Below are positions 44,697 through 54,100 of a DNA stretch of 64,000 nucleotides, one piece after another; the stretch's first letter is position 1; each line of letters starts with the position of its first letter. The translations under genes were made by a program, and so were the position numbers. This stretch comes from Dyella jiangningensis (GTDB lineage: Bacteria > Pseudomonadota > Gammaproteobacteria > Xanthomonadales > Rhodanobacteraceae): positions 682,001-746,000 of the forward strand of contig CP007444.1 in assembly GCA_000632805.1 (NCBI GenBank), read 5' to 3'. The notes under the pieces were generated by a model. That model worked only from the letters and a program-made list of their open reading frames with translations, had not been told where the DNA came from and did not search any database.

Positions 44697-45764
44697 ATGG
44701 CCAACAGTTTGCTGCAGCGCCTGGGCATCACCCAGCCGCTCGTTCTCGCGCCCATGTCGGGAGCATCGACACCCGCGCTGGTGGCAGCCGTCTCCAACGC
44801 GGGGGGACTGGGTTCGCATGGCGCGGGTTATCTCTCGCCGCAGGCCATCCTCGATGACGCAGCGAAGATCCGCGCGGTGAGCGACCGTCCGTTTGCGCTG
44901 AATCTGTTCGTGTTGCCGGACGAGGTGCATGCGGACGAAGCCGCCATCGATCACGCCCGCGCTGCCCTGGACGCGCTCATGGAGCAGGAAGGTCTCGCGG
45001 TGCGTACGACGAGACCCGAGCGTTGGTCGCCACGCTTCTCCGATCAGTTCGCCGCGCTGTGCGAAGCGCGTCCTGCCGTGGCGAGCTTCACCTTCAACCT
45101 CCTGACGCCCAGGCAGGTGAGCGAACTCAAGCGACGCGATATCGCCATCGTGGGCAATGCGACGTCGCTTGCCGAAGTACGCGCCTGGGCAGCGCTGGGC
45201 GTCGATGCCATCAGCCTGCAGGGAGCGGAGGCCGGCGGGCACCGCGGTACCTTCCTGCACGACACGGACGAGGCCATGATCGGGTTGTTCGCGCTGGTCC
45301 GGCTCGCCGCTCGCGCGGTGGACGTGCCCCTGATCGCCGGCGGCGGGATCATGGACGGGCAGGGCATGCTGGCAGGGGAAATGCTGGGCGCCGCCGTCAG
45401 CCAACTCGGTACCGCGTTCCTGGCGTGTCCGGAATCTGCCGCTGCGTCCGCCTGGAAACAGGACATCCCCGCGACCGAAGACACCCGCGTCACCACCATC
45501 CGCAGTTTTTCCGGACGTGCGGCGCGCGGCCGTCGCAATACCTACGTAGACGTCATGGAGCCCAGCGCGGGGCGTTTTCCCGCGTACCCCGTCATGAACG
45601 CGCTGACCTCGCCCCTGCGCAAGGCGGCCGCGGCGGCGGGCAGGGGCGATCTCGTCTCGGAGTGGTGCGGACAGGCCGCGAGCCTGTCGCGCCCCATGCC
45701 GGCGGCGGAGCTGGTCGCGATCTTGCTTGAGGAGTACGCCCAGTCCCGCGCCAGCCTCGCTTGA
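44697..45764 (+). CDS. NAD(P)H-dependent flavin oxidoreductase / nitronate monooxygenase family
   Basis: The product is a 355-residue FMN enzyme of the nitronate monooxygenase (2-nitropropane dioxygenase) family. The TIM-barrel motifs are ITQPLVLAPMSGASTPALVAAVSNAGGLGSHGAGYLSP at the start, FALNLFV, IVGNATSLAEV, GVDAISLQGAEAGGHRG with the flavin-binding glycines near residues 165-180, and PLIAGGGIMDG. Members oxidise alkyl nitronates such as propionate 3-nitronate, but many relatives have unknown substrates. The ATG at 44697 gives the standard start. It follows the terminator of the repeat gene, so it is probably transcribed separately. Confidence 0.9.
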   Translation: MANSLLQRLGITQPLVLAPMSGASTPALVAAVSNAGGLGSHGAGYLSPQAILDDAAKIRAVSDRPFALNLFVLPDEVHADEAAIDHARAALDALMEQEGLAVRTTRPERWSPRFSDQFAALCEARPAVASFTFNLLTPRQVSELKRRDIAIVGNATSLAEVRAWAALGVDAISLQGAEAGGHRGTFLHDTDEAMIGLFALVRLAARAVDVPLIAGGGIMDGQGMLAGEMLGAAVSQLGTAFLACPESAAASAWKQDIPATEDTRVTTIRSFSGRAARGRRNTYVDVMEPSAGRFPAYPVMNALTSPLRKAAAAAGRGDLVSEWCGQAASLSRPMPAAELVAILLEEYAQSRASLA

Positions 45765-45839
45765 CGTGGACTTCAGGGTGGGGCGGTATACTGCCCCCGC
45801 GCCATCCCGCGCATCGATCATGCATCGAGGCAACCGCAC

Positions 45840-46232
45840 TTGAGTCAGACTTCCACGCGCAGCACCAAATCCGCCACCACGGCGGTCATTCGCCAGCAAG
45901 TCCTCGACGCGCTGGACGAACTGAAGGCCAAGGACATTCGTGAGATCGACGTCCGCGGCAAGACCTCCATCGCCGATCTGCTGGTCATCGCCTCCGGCAC
46001 CTCCGCGCGCCACGTGAAATCCATCGCCGACGAAGTCGTCAAGTTCGCCAAGAAGGCGGGCGTGATGCCGCTTGGCGTGGAAGGCGAGCAGGAAGCCGAG
46101 TGGGTACTGGTGGACCTGGGAGACGTGATCGTTCACGTCATGCTCCCGCGTATCCGCGAGTTCTACGGCCTGGAACGGCTGTGGACCGTCGGTGACCGCG
46201 AAATGGACGCCGAAGTCGCCAGCGTGGGCTGA
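45840..46232 (+). CDS. rsfS: Ribosome silencing factor RsfS
   Basis: The product is a 130-residue protein that binds ribosomal protein L14 and blocks subunit joining in starvation. The domain is complete: [44 protein letters not shown] and [35 protein letters not shown]. The only start that keeps the frame is a TTG at 45840 with GAGG upstream; the nearby ATG at 45820 leads to a stop. A rare TTG start fits low, regulated synthesis. rlmH follows after 84 bases. In relatives, nadD directly precedes it. Confidence 0.93.
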   Translation: MSQTSTRSTKSATTAVIRQQVLDALDELKAKDIREIDVRGKTSIADLLVIASGTSARHVKSIADEVVKFAKKAGVMPLGVEGEQEAEWVLVDLGDVIVHVMLPRIREFYGLERLWTVGDREMDAEVASVG

Positions 46233-46316
46233 TGTCCCGCGCTCCGGCGGTCGTGGTCGCGCGCCTCTGCATGCGCGCGACGGTTCTCTTTGTTTCCCTG
46301 CTTTTCGGTGAGACGC

Positions 46317-46787
46317 ATGCGTGCGCGCCTGATCGCCGTCGGTGAACGCATGCCCGCCTGGGTGGCGGAGGGTTTTGCCGAGTACCGCAAGCGGTTGTCG
46401 CACGACCTGCCGCTCGAACTCATCGAACTCAAGCCTGGCGTGCGCGGCAAGGGCCGTGACGACGCGCGGGCCATCCAGGACGAAGGGGCGGCGATCCTCG
46501 CCGCCTTGCCGCGGGATATCCATGTCGTGGCCCTGGATGGGCGCGGCAAGACATGGTCAAGCGAAGACCTCGCCGCGCAGCTCGAAAAATGGCGGATGTC
46601 AGGTCGCGATCTGGCGTTTCTCATCGGCGGGCCGGACGGACACGCGCCGGACGTACTCGCGCGTGCCGACCAGAGCTGGTCGCTCGGCCCGCTTACGTTG
46701 CCGCACATGCTGGTGCGCCTGGTGCTCGCCGAGCAGCTCTACCGCGCCACCACGCTGCTGTCGGGCCATCCGTACCATCGCGCCTGA
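46317..46787 (+). CDS. rlmH: 23S rRNA (pseudouridine1915-N3)-methyltransferase RlmH
   Basis: The product is a 156-residue SPOUT methyltransferase, the normal length, that methylates pseudouridine 1915 of 23S rRNA. The SAM-binding knot is LAFLIGGPDGHAPDVLARADQSWSLGPLTLPHMLVRLVLAEQLYRA, followed by the conserved C-terminus HPYHRA. The start is the ATG at 46317. It continues the rsfS-rlmH pair found in most proteobacteria. Confidence 0.96.
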   Translation: MRARLIAVGERMPAWVAEGFAEYRKRLSHDLPLELIELKPGVRGKGRDDARAIQDEGAAILAALPRDIHVVALDGRGKTWSSEDLAAQLEKWRMSGRDLAFLIGGPDGHAPDVLARADQSWSLGPLTLPHMLVRLVLAEQLYRATTLLSGHPYHRA

Positions 46788-46916
46788 CCGTCGTACGGCC
46801 CCTGCCATGCAGGACGGGCACATGCCACCACGGCCCATTTGCCGGGAAAAGTGGTCATATGATCGGTCGATCATGCTGCCCATACTGCGGTCACTTCAGC
46901 TTTCCGGGACCGGCTC

Positions 46917-47366
46917 ATGTCCTTCACGGTGCGTCAGGCCACCATCCATGACATCGATCTTGTCGTGCCGTTGTTCGATGCGTACCGGCAGTTTTATGGC
47001 AAGCCGGCCGATCTCGAACTGGCACGGCGCTTCTTGCTCGAACGGTTCCAGCATCACGAATCGGTGATCCTGCTGGCGGTCGATGGTGAAGGGCGGGGCG
47101 TAGGATTCACCCAGCTTTACCCGCTGTTTTCTTCCGTGCGTGCAGCGCGCACTTATCTGCTCAATGATCTTTTTGTCGCAGCCGACGCGCGTCGCAGCGG
47201 GGTGGCTGCGGCACTGATCCATGAAGCGGAGGACTTTGCGCGAGCGGCGGGAGCAGTGGGCATGTCGCTTACCACGGCGCATACGAACGAGGCTGCGCAA
47301 CGGTTGTATGAATCCCTGGGCTGGCAGCGCGACCTGGTGTTTCGCGAATACAGCATCGCTTTGTAA
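46917..47366 (+). CDS. GNAT family N-acetyltransferase
   Basis: The product is a 149-residue acetyltransferase of the GNAT fold. It has the N-terminal strand-helix VRQATIHDIDLVVPLFDAYRQFYG, the acetyl-CoA loop region LLNDLFVAADARRSGVAAALIHEAEDFARAAG (residues 82-113), and the C-terminal TNEAAQRLYESLGW. The substrate is unknown. It and the CoA-transferase gene lie between rlmH and maf, which are usually adjacent. Confidence 0.88.
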   Translation: MSFTVRQATIHDIDLVVPLFDAYRQFYGKPADLELARRFLLERFQHHESVILLAVDGEGRGVGFTQLYPLFSSVRAARTYLLNDLFVAADARRSGVAAALIHEAEDFARAAGAVGMSLTTAHTNEAAQRLYESLGWQRDLVFREYSIAL

Positions 47367-47459
47367 GCGAAATCCTGCCTCAGACCTTGGTCTAGCTTGC
47401 CAAGAGATTGACGTAGCCCGGCGCTAACATGGGTGGATTGCACTTCAGGAGCATCCCCC

Positions 47460-48971
47460 ATGGGCAAGCGCATTCGCCACGCCGGACTCGCCAGCAAGGT
47501 CATGACGGCCACCAAGGCCGCGGAGCTGGTCGACCACGGCATGACGATCGGCATGAGCGGCTTCACCGGCGCGGGTTATCCGAAGGCCGTGCCGCAGGCG
47601 CTGGCCGCGCGCATGGTGGCCACGCACGAGCGTGGCGAGGCGTTCCGCGTTCGCGTGCTCACGGGCGCGTCGACCGCACCGGAACTCGATGGCGCGCTGG
47701 CGCGTGCCGACGGCATCGACCTGCGCCTGCCTTATCAGTCGGATCCCGAGCTGCGCTCGCGCATCAACCGCGGCGAGATGGACTACCTGGACATCCATCT
47801 CAGCCATGTCGCGCAGTACGCATGGTTCGGCTTCTTCGGCAAGCTTGACCTTGCCGTGGTCGAAGCCACCGCCATCATGCCGGACGGCCGTTTGCTGCCG
47901 TCATCGTCGGTGGGCAACAACAAGACCTGGCTGGACCTCGCCGACAAGGTGATCGTGGAGGTCAACCATTGGCAGCCCCTGGAAATGGAAGGTATGCACG
48001 ATGTGTATTACGGCACGGCATTGCCGCCCCATCGCAAGCCGATTCCGCTGCTGAAGCCGGACGATCGCATCGGGGAACCCTACCTGCGACTTGATCCGGA
48101 CAAGGTCATCGCCGTCGTCGAGACCGCTGCGCCCGACCGCAACAGCGCATTTTCCCCGCCCGACGATTGCTCGCGGCAGATCGCAGGCCATCTGATTGAC
48201 TTTTTCCGCCACGAGATCGCCAAGGGGCGTCTCTCGCCGCAATTGCTGCCGTTGCAGTCAGGCGTCGGCAACATTGCCAACGCCGTGCTGGGTGGCTTGC
48301 GCGAAGGCGGTTTCAGTGGGCTTACCGCGTTCACCGAGGTGATCCAGGACGGCATGCTCGATCTGCTGGAGAACGAGGTGCTGTCCGTGGCGTCGGCGAC
48401 CTCGTTCTCGCTGAGTCCGGCGGGCATCGAGCGCTTCCTCGCCAACATCGAGTTCTTCCGCAAGCGCATCGTGCTGCGTACCCAGGAAATCTCGAATCAT
48501 CCGGAGCTGGTGCGACGGCTGGGCTGCATTGCCATGAACGGCATGGTCGAGGCGGATATCTATGGCAACATCAATTCCACGCACGTGGCAGGCACCAGCA
48601 TCATCAACGGCATCGGTGGTTCGGGCGACTTCGCACGCAACGGTTTCATGTCGTGTTTCCTCACGCCAAGCACCGCGAAGAATGGTGCCGTGTCGTGCAT
48701 CGTGCCGATGGTGAGCCATGTGGACCACACGGAACACGATGTGGCGGTCGTTGTGACGGAGCAGGGCCTGGCCGATCTGCGGGGGCTCTCGCCGCGGCAG
48801 CGCGCGAAGGTCATCATCGAGCGTTGCGCGCACCCGGGCTACCGGCCGCTGTTGCAGGACTATTTCAATCGCGCGCTGCACGACAGCCGTGGCAAGCACA
48901 CGCCGCACCTGCTTAACGAGGCGCTGTCCTGGCACCAGCGTTTCCTCGAAACCGGCGATATGCGACCTTAA
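47460..48971 (+). CDS. Acetyl-CoA hydrolase / succinyl-CoA:acetate CoA-transferase family protein
   Basis: The product is a 503-residue class I CoA-transferase of the ACH1/AarC family, which moves CoA between succinyl-CoA and acetate or related acids. The likely nucleophile is Glu293 in TAFTEVIQDGM. MSGFTGAGYPKAVP at the N-terminus, QSGVGNIANAVLGGL, and NGIGGSGDFARNGFMSCFLTPSTAKNGAVSCIVPMVSHVDHTEHDV are also characteristic. The ATG at 47460 has AGGAG eight bases upstream. Because the methylcitrate enzymes are also in this window, a role with acetate or propionate is plausible but not shown. Confidence 0.92.
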   Translation: MGKRIRHAGLASKVMTATKAAELVDHGMTIGMSGFTGAGYPKAVPQALAARMVATHERGEAFRVRVLTGASTAPELDGALARADGIDLRLPYQSDPELRSRINRGEMDYLDIHLSHVAQYAWFGFFGKLDLAVVEATAIMPDGRLLPSSSVGNNKTWLDLADKVIVEVNHWQPLEMEGMHDVYYGTALPPHRKPIPLLKPDDRIGEPYLRLDPDKVIAVVETAAPDRNSAFSPPDDCSRQIAGHLIDFFRHEIAKGRLSPQLLPLQSGVGNIANAVLGGLREGGFSGLTAFTEVIQDGMLDLLENEVLSVASATSFSLSPAGIERFLANIEFFRKRIVLRTQEISNHPELVRRLGCIAMNGMVEADIYGNINSTHVAGTSIINGIGGSGDFARNGFMSCFLTPSTAKNGAVSCIVPMVSHVDHTEHDVAVVVTEQGLADLRGLSPRQRAKVIIERCAHPGYRPLLQDYFNRALHDSRGKHTPHLLNEALSWHQRFLETGDMRP

Positions 48972-49001
48972 GGCCTTCTCGCCACCGGGTCCGCGCTCAT
49001 C

Positions 49002-49571
49002 ATGCTCTATCTCGCCTCGCAGTCGCCTCGCCGTCGCCAGCTGCTCGAGCAGATCGGCGTGGAATTCAAGGTGGTCGACGTAAATGTGCCTGAGCAGCGC
49101 GCCATGGCCGAGGCGCCGCGCGAATATGTGAGCCGGGTGGCACGTGAAAAAGCGCTGGCGGGCTATGCCGCATTGAACGATCCCCAGGCTGTCGTGCTCG
49201 GTGCCGATACTGAAGTCGTGCTCGATGACGAAGTGTTCGGCAAGCCCCGAGACGCTGCTGATGCCGCTGCGATGTTGCGCCGGTTGTCGGCGCGCGTGCA
49301 TGAGGTGATTTCCATCGTGTGGCTGGTGAGCCGCAAGGGCGAGTGGAGCGAGACCAGCCTGTCACGCGTGCGCGTGCCTGAATTGGATGACGCTATCATC
49401 GCGGCCTATATCGCCACGGGCGAGCCGTTCGGCAAGGCTGGCGCATACGCGATCCAGGGTCACGGTGCCAAGCTGATCGAGCACCTCGACGGCAGCCATT
49501 CCGGTGTGATGGGCCTCCCCGTATTTGAAACAGCGAAGCTGTTGCGCGCGCATGGCGTGATACGCCATTGA
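49002..49571 (+). CDS. maf: Maf family nucleoside triphosphate pyrophosphatase
   Basis: The product is a 189-residue Maf protein of normal length. It hydrolyses dTTP/UTP or modified nucleotides to monophosphates and limits their incorporation. The signature LYLASQSPRRRQLLEQIG is at the start, VLGADTEVVLDDEVFGKP holds the catalytic Asp region, and GEPFGKAGAYAIQGHGAKLIEHLDGSHSGVMGLP is the conserved C-terminal motif. It belongs to the YhdE-like branch. The gene closes the housekeeping cluster nadD-rsfS-rlmH-maf that is interrupted twice here. Confidence 0.94.
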   Translation: MLYLASQSPRRRQLLEQIGVEFKVVDVNVPEQRAMAEAPREYVSRVAREKALAGYAALNDPQAVVLGADTEVVLDDEVFGKPRDAADAAAMLRRLSARVHEVISIVWLVSRKGEWSETSLSRVRVPELDDAIIAAYIATGEPFGKAGAYAIQGHGAKLIEHLDGSHSGVMGLPVFETAKLLRAHGVIRH

Positions 49572-49596
49572 GGCATGCCAATACGTCGGTGGTTTT

Positions 49597-50415
49597 TCAG
49601 TGGCCCGGCATCATCATGAACCACGAAACGACAGCGAGCAGGTTGTTCGCGCCGTGAGCCAACACGGCGGGCCAGATCGATCCGGACTGCACGCGTAGCC
49701 AGCCAAGTACGAGGCCTAGCAGGGCCAGGTTGGGCAGCGCATACCAGAGGAAGGAGAGATCGGGCAGGTGCACGCAGGCGAACAGCACGGCGGTGATGGC
49801 GATGGCCCAGCCGCTGCCCATGTGACGACTGATCGCCGAGAGCAGCACGCCGCGGAAGAGCAGTTCTTCCACCAGCGGCCCCACGCTGATCACCAGCAGG
49901 GCAAGTGGCAGGCGCAGCCACGGCGAGATGTGCGCGCCGAGCTGCTTGATGTCCTGGCTGACCTCGTGGCCCTGCGCCAGCCATTGCGTCAGCAGGCCGC
50001 CGATGAAAGGCATGAGCATGCCAAGCACGACAGCGACGGCGTACAGCGTGGGTGTGGGCGTGGGGGTGAATCCCAGTCCCGGCAGGTCACCCCGATGCCA
50101 TAGCGATGGCCAGCGGCGACGGGTGAGATGGACGATCAGCGCGGCCGAGACCAGCAGTGTGATCATCACCGCCGTCGCGCTGGCATCGGAGTGTCCCAGC
50201 CAGACGCGTGCCTGATGGACCACCTCGCCCATGCCTTCGCCTTGCTGCAGGACGATGACCACGCCGGCGACCAGTCCGATGAGGCCGCCGACCGCAAGCT
50301 GCAGGGCGAAGTACAGCGCGATGAGTCCGAAGGCGTACCAGGCAGTCGGTGCCGGCGACAGTAGTGGCAGGGATGGCGGCGAATCTGAGGCGTATTTCAA
50401 TCGGTTCGCATCCAT
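49597..50415 (-). CDS. CPBP family intramembrane glutamic endopeptidase
   Basis: The product is a 272-residue membrane protein with about eight hydrophobic segments. The CPBP/Abi motifs are present: EELLFRG in VGPLVEELLFRGVLLSAISR (the Glu pair and Arg), the HLP turn in FACVHLPDLSF, and HGANNLLAV near the C-terminus. Such proteins are Rce1-like proteases. Roles in bacteria include bacteriocin immunity and protein processing, and the role here is unknown. I start at the ATG at 50415 because the open frame further upstream is Arg/Ser-rich and lies outside the family. Confidence 0.88.
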   Translation of the reverse strand: MDANRLKYASDSPPSLPLLSPAPTAWYAFGLIALYFALQLAVGGLIGLVAGVVIVLQQGEGMGEVVHQARVWLGHSDASATAVMITLLVSAALIVHLTRRRWPSLWHRGDLPGLGFTPTPTPTLYAVAVVLGMLMPFIGGLLTQWLAQGHEVSQDIKQLGAHISPWLRLPLALLVISVGPLVEELLFRGVLLSAISRHMGSGWAIAITAVLFACVHLPDLSFLWYALPNLALLGLVLGWLRVQSGSIWPAVLAHGANNLLAVVSWFMMMPGH

Positions 50416-50626
50416 CGATGGCGAGTCCAGCAGGCGCGCGTGCAAGTCAAACCGCCAGGGCGCACCGCGCTCGTTGCCTGGCAGGAACACGCTAGTCCTT
50501 GCCGCGGCGCGGGCGCAATCCTGTCCTTTGGCACGGTCGGCACAGCGCCTTTCGCCGTGTTCACGCGGCCGCCCTGTATAGTGGCGAGACGTCCAAGGAG
50601 GAAAACGGCGCGCCGAGCGCCGACCC

Positions 50627-52183
50627 ATGTTCGCATTCGACTGGCTGGCCGACCCTACTGCGTGGGCAGGTCTCCTCACCCTGGTGGTGCTGGAGATCGT
50701 GCTTGGCATCGACAACCTCGTCTTCATCGCGATCCTCGCCGACAAGCTGCCGGCCAAGAAGCGCGACCACGCCCGTGTGCTGGGCCTGTTGCTGGCGCTG
50801 GTCATGCGACTGGTCTTGCTGGGAGCGATGTCCTGGCTGGTAAAGCTCACCGCGCCCATTCTGCAATGGGGTGCATTGTCGCTGTCGTGGCGCGACATCA
50901 TCCTCTTGCTCGGCGGCGCCTTCCTTCTGTTCAAGGCCACGGTCGAGTTGCACGAGCGTCTGGAGGCGGACGATCACCACGACGCCGCCAAGCGCGCGCC
51001 GGCGCGCTTCTGGCTGGTGGTTGCGCAGATCGTCGCGCTCGATGCGGTGTTCTCGCTCGATTCGGTGATCACCGCGGTGGGCATGGTCGACCAGCTCTCG
51101 GTGATGATGATCGCGGTGGTGGTGGCGATGATCCTGATGATCAGCGCCAGCAAGCCGCTGACGAACTTCGTCAACGCGCGACCGACGGTGGTGATCCTGT
51201 GCCTGTCGTTCCTGCTGATGATCGGCTTCAGCCTGGTGGCGGAAGGCTTCGGCTTCCATATTCCGAAAGGTTATCTGTACGCCGCGATCGGCTTCTCGAT
51301 CATGATCGAGGCCTTCAACCAGACCATGCGCCGCAATCGCCAGCGCAGCCTGCTGGGCAGCGCGCGCACGCTGCGCGATCGCACGGCGATGGCGGTGATC
51401 AATCTGCTGGGCGGCGCAGGCAAGGAGGAAGAGGAGGCGACGCCTCATCCTGCCGCAGCGAGCACGGAAGGCAGCGTGGCGGTGTTCGGCAAGGACGAAC
51501 TGGCGATGGTGCAGGGCGTGCTCGATCTCGCGCATCGCCCGGTGCGTTCCATCATGACGCCGCGCCCGGAAATCAACTGGATCGATCCGCGTGAAGGCGT
51601 CGAGCAGCTGCGCGCGGAAGTGAGCGCGTCCAGCCATGCGTGGCTGCCGGTGGCGGGCGACGATCTCGACCAATTGGTTGGCGTGGCCTCGTCGCGCGAC
51701 CTGCTGGCGAGCCTGCTGGAGCACGGCAACATCGACGTGGAAAAAGTGGTGCGCAAGCCGCTTACCGTGCTCGAGTCGCTCAGCGTGCTGCGGTTGATCG
51801 AGGAGTTTCGTCGCTCACCCTTGCAGGTGGCCTTGGTAGTGGACGAATACGGCAGCGTGCTCGGCCTGGTGACGCCGACCGATGTGCTCGAAGTGATTGC
51901 GGGTGAATTTCCCGACGATGAAAGCGGCGACCCGTCCGCGGTGCAGGAAGTGGATGGCAGCTGGTTGCTCGACGCCAGCCTGGACCTGCGCCGTGTCGAA
52001 CACCTGCTGGGCCTCAAGCTGAGCAGCGATGACAGCTTCTCCACGCTCGCCGGCTACGTGCTGCAGCAATTGGGCCGCTTGCCTCATGTCGGCGACACGT
52101 TTGCCAGCGAAGGCCTGCATTTCGAGGTGGTGGCGATGGATGGCGCGCGCATCGGGCGCCTGAAGGTGACGCCGGAAGGGTGA
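50627..52183 (+). CDS. TerC family membrane protein with CBS pair and CorC/HlyC domain
   Basis: The product is a 518-residue protein of three parts. Residues 1-235 are a TerC-like membrane domain with [23 protein letters not shown] and [15 protein letters not shown], whose acidic residues in membrane helices fit metal-ion transport. Residues about 295-420 are a CBS domain pair ([30 protein letters not shown]). Residues about 430-515 are a CorC/HlyC C-terminal domain. This is the E. coli YegH/YoaE architecture. TerC proteins are linked to manganese export and metallation of secreted enzymes, but the YegH branch is less studied. Confidence 0.92.
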   Translation: MFAFDWLADPTAWAGLLTLVVLEIVLGIDNLVFIAILADKLPAKKRDHARVLGLLLALVMRLVLLGAMSWLVKLTAPILQWGALSLSWRDIILLLGGAFLLFKATVELHERLEADDHHDAAKRAPARFWLVVAQIVALDAVFSLDSVITAVGMVDQLSVMMIAVVVAMILMISASKPLTNFVNARPTVVILCLSFLLMIGFSLVAEGFGFHIPKGYLYAAIGFSIMIEAFNQTMRRNRQRSLLGSARTLRDRTAMAVINLLGGAGKEEEEATPHPAAASTEGSVAVFGKDELAMVQGVLDLAHRPVRSIMTPRPEINWIDPREGVEQLRAEVSASSHAWLPVAGDDLDQLVGVASSRDLLASLLEHGNIDVEKVVRKPLTVLESLSVLRLIEEFRRSPLQVALVVDEYGSVLGLVTPTDVLEVIAGEFPDDESGDPSAVQEVDGSWLLDASLDLRRVEHLLGLKLSSDDSFSTLAGYVLQQLGRLPHVGDTFASEGLHFEVVAMDGARIGRLKVTPEG

Positions 52184-52188
52184 GGCTG

Positions 52189-52257
52189 CTGTCGCGCACA
52201 GGGTGCGCTCCCACAAACAGCATCACCCCGTGTGGAAGCGCACCCTGTGCGCGACAG
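52189..52257. repeat. Paired REP-like GGAGCGCACCC elements forming a 27-base hairpin
   Basis: Two oppositely oriented copies (52189-52215 and 52231-52257) pair over 27 bases with one mismatch around a 15-base loop. They start five bases after the TerC stop and end nine bases before the MAPEG stop, between convergent genes. They could act as a two-way terminator or mRNA protector. Confidence 0.85.
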
Positions 52258-52266
52258 CCTTTGGCC

Positions 52267-52662
52267 TCACGAGGCCATCAGCGCCCGCGCCAATCCGACC
52301 ACGCCGAGCAACAGCGTGGCGACCCAGCCTGTCGAGGACACCATGTAGCCCGGCCCGCGCTTGGCGGCATCCTGCAGATAGGCAACCGCGTACCACACGC
52401 GACCGAGCACCCAGACCAATCCCGCCAGCCCGGCCCACAACGGATATCCGTACTGCACGGCCAGCCACAGCGATGGCAGGAACATCACGGTTGCCTCCAG
52501 CGTGTTCATCTGCACGCGCAATGCGCGCTCGAACGCCGGATGACCGGTTACTGCGGGCGCCTTGATGCCGTACTTGCCCCGTGCGTGGCCCGCCGCCCAC
52601 ATGGTGCCGAACTGCAGCAGGACGGTAAGCAGGACGACGATGGTGGGCAGGTGCTGAATCAT
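52267..52662 (-). CDS. MAPEG family membrane protein
   Basis: The product is a 131-residue protein with four membrane segments. The family motif ERALRVQMNTLEATVMFLPSLWLAVQYG (residues about 46-73) contains the conserved Arg, Asn and Glu of MAPEG proteins, which include glutathione S-transferases and leukotriene C4 synthase homologues. Bacterial members are poorly characterised, so a glutathione-linked role is only a suggestion. AGAGAG precedes the ATG at 52662. The frame runs further upstream, but that part lacks the family pattern. Confidence 0.88.
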   Translation of the reverse strand: MIQHLPTIVVLLTVLLQFGTMWAAGHARGKYGIKAPAVTGHPAFERALRVQMNTLEATVMFLPSLWLAVQYGYPLWAGLAGLVWVLGRVWYAVAYLQDAAKRGPGYMVSSTGWVATLLLGVVGLARALMAS

Positions 52663-52770
52663 GTCGGTCTCTCTGGGAAAGGTGGCCCACTCTAGCCATC
52701 GACGCTGGGCGGCGGGAGGGGGTATCGTGCTCCGGTCGCACCGCAGCGGTGCGTTAGCGAGGGACATCGC

Positions 52771-53637
52771 ATGGACTGGCAGAAAGGTGAGCGCAGTCAG
52801 AATGTCATCGTCGACGACGGCAGTGGCGGGGGCGGCGGTCCGCGCTTCGGCGGCGGGCGCGGCATGGGCATCGGCGGCATCATCATCCTGGCCATCCTGG
52901 GCCTCGTGTTCTTCAAGGACCCGACCGCGCTGCTCAACCAGGTGGACACCGGGGGACAGGTGGCGGCGCCGAGCGGACAGCCTGCAGAGGTCGACCCGCA
53001 AACCAAAGACTTCATCAGCGCCGTGCTCGGTTCCACCGAGAAGACCTGGACCGACATCTTTGCGAGCCAGGGCCGCCAGTACGTCGATCCGCAGCTGAAG
53101 ATCTTCAGCAGCGGCGTGAATACCGCGTGTGGCATGGCGTCCACCGCGGTGGGGCCGTTCTACTGTCCCGGCGACCAGATGGTGTATTTAGACGTCGCCT
53201 TCTTCCGCGAGCTGGAGAATCGCTTCCACGCGACGGGCGACTTCGCCCGCGCCTACGTGATTGCCCACGAAGTGGGGCATCACGTGCAGAACCAGCTGGG
53301 CATCTTCGATCAGGTGGAGCAGGCGCGGCGGCGCGGCGCGCGCATGGAAGGTGCCGACGGCCTTTCGGTGCGGCAGGAGCTGCAGGCCGATTGCTTCGCT
53401 GGCGTGTGGGCAAACCGCACCCAGCAACGCCTGCAGTGGCTGCAGCCGGGCGACATCGAATCGGCCCTCAACGCGGCCAGCAAGATCGGCGACGACGCGC
53501 TGCAACAGCAGGCGCAGGGGCGCGTGGTACCGGATTCCTTTACCCACGGCACCTCGGAGCAGCGCGTGAAATGGTTCCGTGCCGGTTTCGACAGCGGCGA
53601 CATGGGCAGCTGCAACACGTTTGCCGGCGAGCCCTGA
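52771..53637 (+). CDS. ypfJ: YpfJ family neutral zinc metallopeptidase
   Basis: The product is a 288-residue protein of the YpfJ/zinc_peptidase family. It starts with MDWQKGERSQNVIVDD and a Gly-rich linker, then one transmembrane helix (GIGGIIILAILGLVFF), then a periplasmic domain. The zinc site is H166-E-V-G-H170-H171, and a downstream LQADCFAGVWAN segment carries the third ligand. ACGMASTAVGPFYCPGDQMVYLD is also diagnostic. The substrate and role are unknown. It is a single-gene unit. Confidence 0.92.
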   Translation: MDWQKGERSQNVIVDDGSGGGGGPRFGGGRGMGIGGIIILAILGLVFFKDPTALLNQVDTGGQVAAPSGQPAEVDPQTKDFISAVLGSTEKTWTDIFASQGRQYVDPQLKIFSSGVNTACGMASTAVGPFYCPGDQMVYLDVAFFRELENRFHATGDFARAYVIAHEVGHHVQNQLGIFDQVEQARRRGARMEGADGLSVRQELQADCFAGVWANRTQQRLQWLQPGDIESALNAASKIGDDALQQQAQGRVVPDSFTHGTSEQRVKWFRAGFDSGDMGSCNTFAGEP

Positions 53638-53742
53638 GTCCATCTCCCTGAGGCTCGCGCCCCGACGCGAGCTACGCCAGGCCGCTGCCGCGTTCTAGAA
53701 TGCCGGTGCCACGCGCCTCGGGGTGCGCTTTCCATCGCCCAC

Positions 53743-54093
53743 ATGCTCCATCCGTGCCTACGTTGCGGCGCCTGCTGCGCCTATTTCCGCGTGGCCTTCC
53801 ACTGGTCCGAGGCAGATGCCTCCCTGGGCGGCGTGGTGCCGCCGGAGCTCACCGAGACCCTGGACCCGCATCGCCTCGTCATGCGCGGCACCCAGGCGTC
53901 CAGACCGCGCTGCGTGGCGCTCCAGGGCACCGTAGGCGAGGGGGCGAATTGCGGCGTCTACGAGCGTCGGCCCTCGGTATGCCGCGAGGTGGAACCGGCC
54001 TGGGAGTCCGGGCGTCCCAGTCCGCAGTGCGACAAGGCGCGAGTGGCGCACGGCATGCACCCGCTGACGCCGGCGGATTGGCCGGCGGCCTGA
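53743..54093 (+). CDS. YkgJ family cysteine-cluster protein
   Basis: The product is a 116-residue protein with the YkgJ pattern CxxCGACC at the N-terminus (CLRCGACCAYF). Further cysteines lie in RCVALQG, NCGVYERRPSVCREV and SPQCDKAR, giving about eight Cys in all. This family is thought to bind zinc or an iron-sulfur cluster. The function is not known. The protein is soluble and has no signal peptide. Confidence 0.88.
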   Translation: MLHPCLRCGACCAYFRVAFHWSEADASLGGVVPPELTETLDPHRLVMRGTQASRPRCVALQGTVGEGANCGVYERRPSVCREVEPAWESGRPSPQCDKARVAHGMHPLTPADWPAA

Positions 54094-54100
54094 GTCGCCC

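Noticed and set aside
44646..46523. 625-codon minus-strand frame across the flavin oxidoreductase, rsfS and rlmH
   Set aside because: It crosses three well-supported genes on the other strand and has His/Arg-rich shadow composition.
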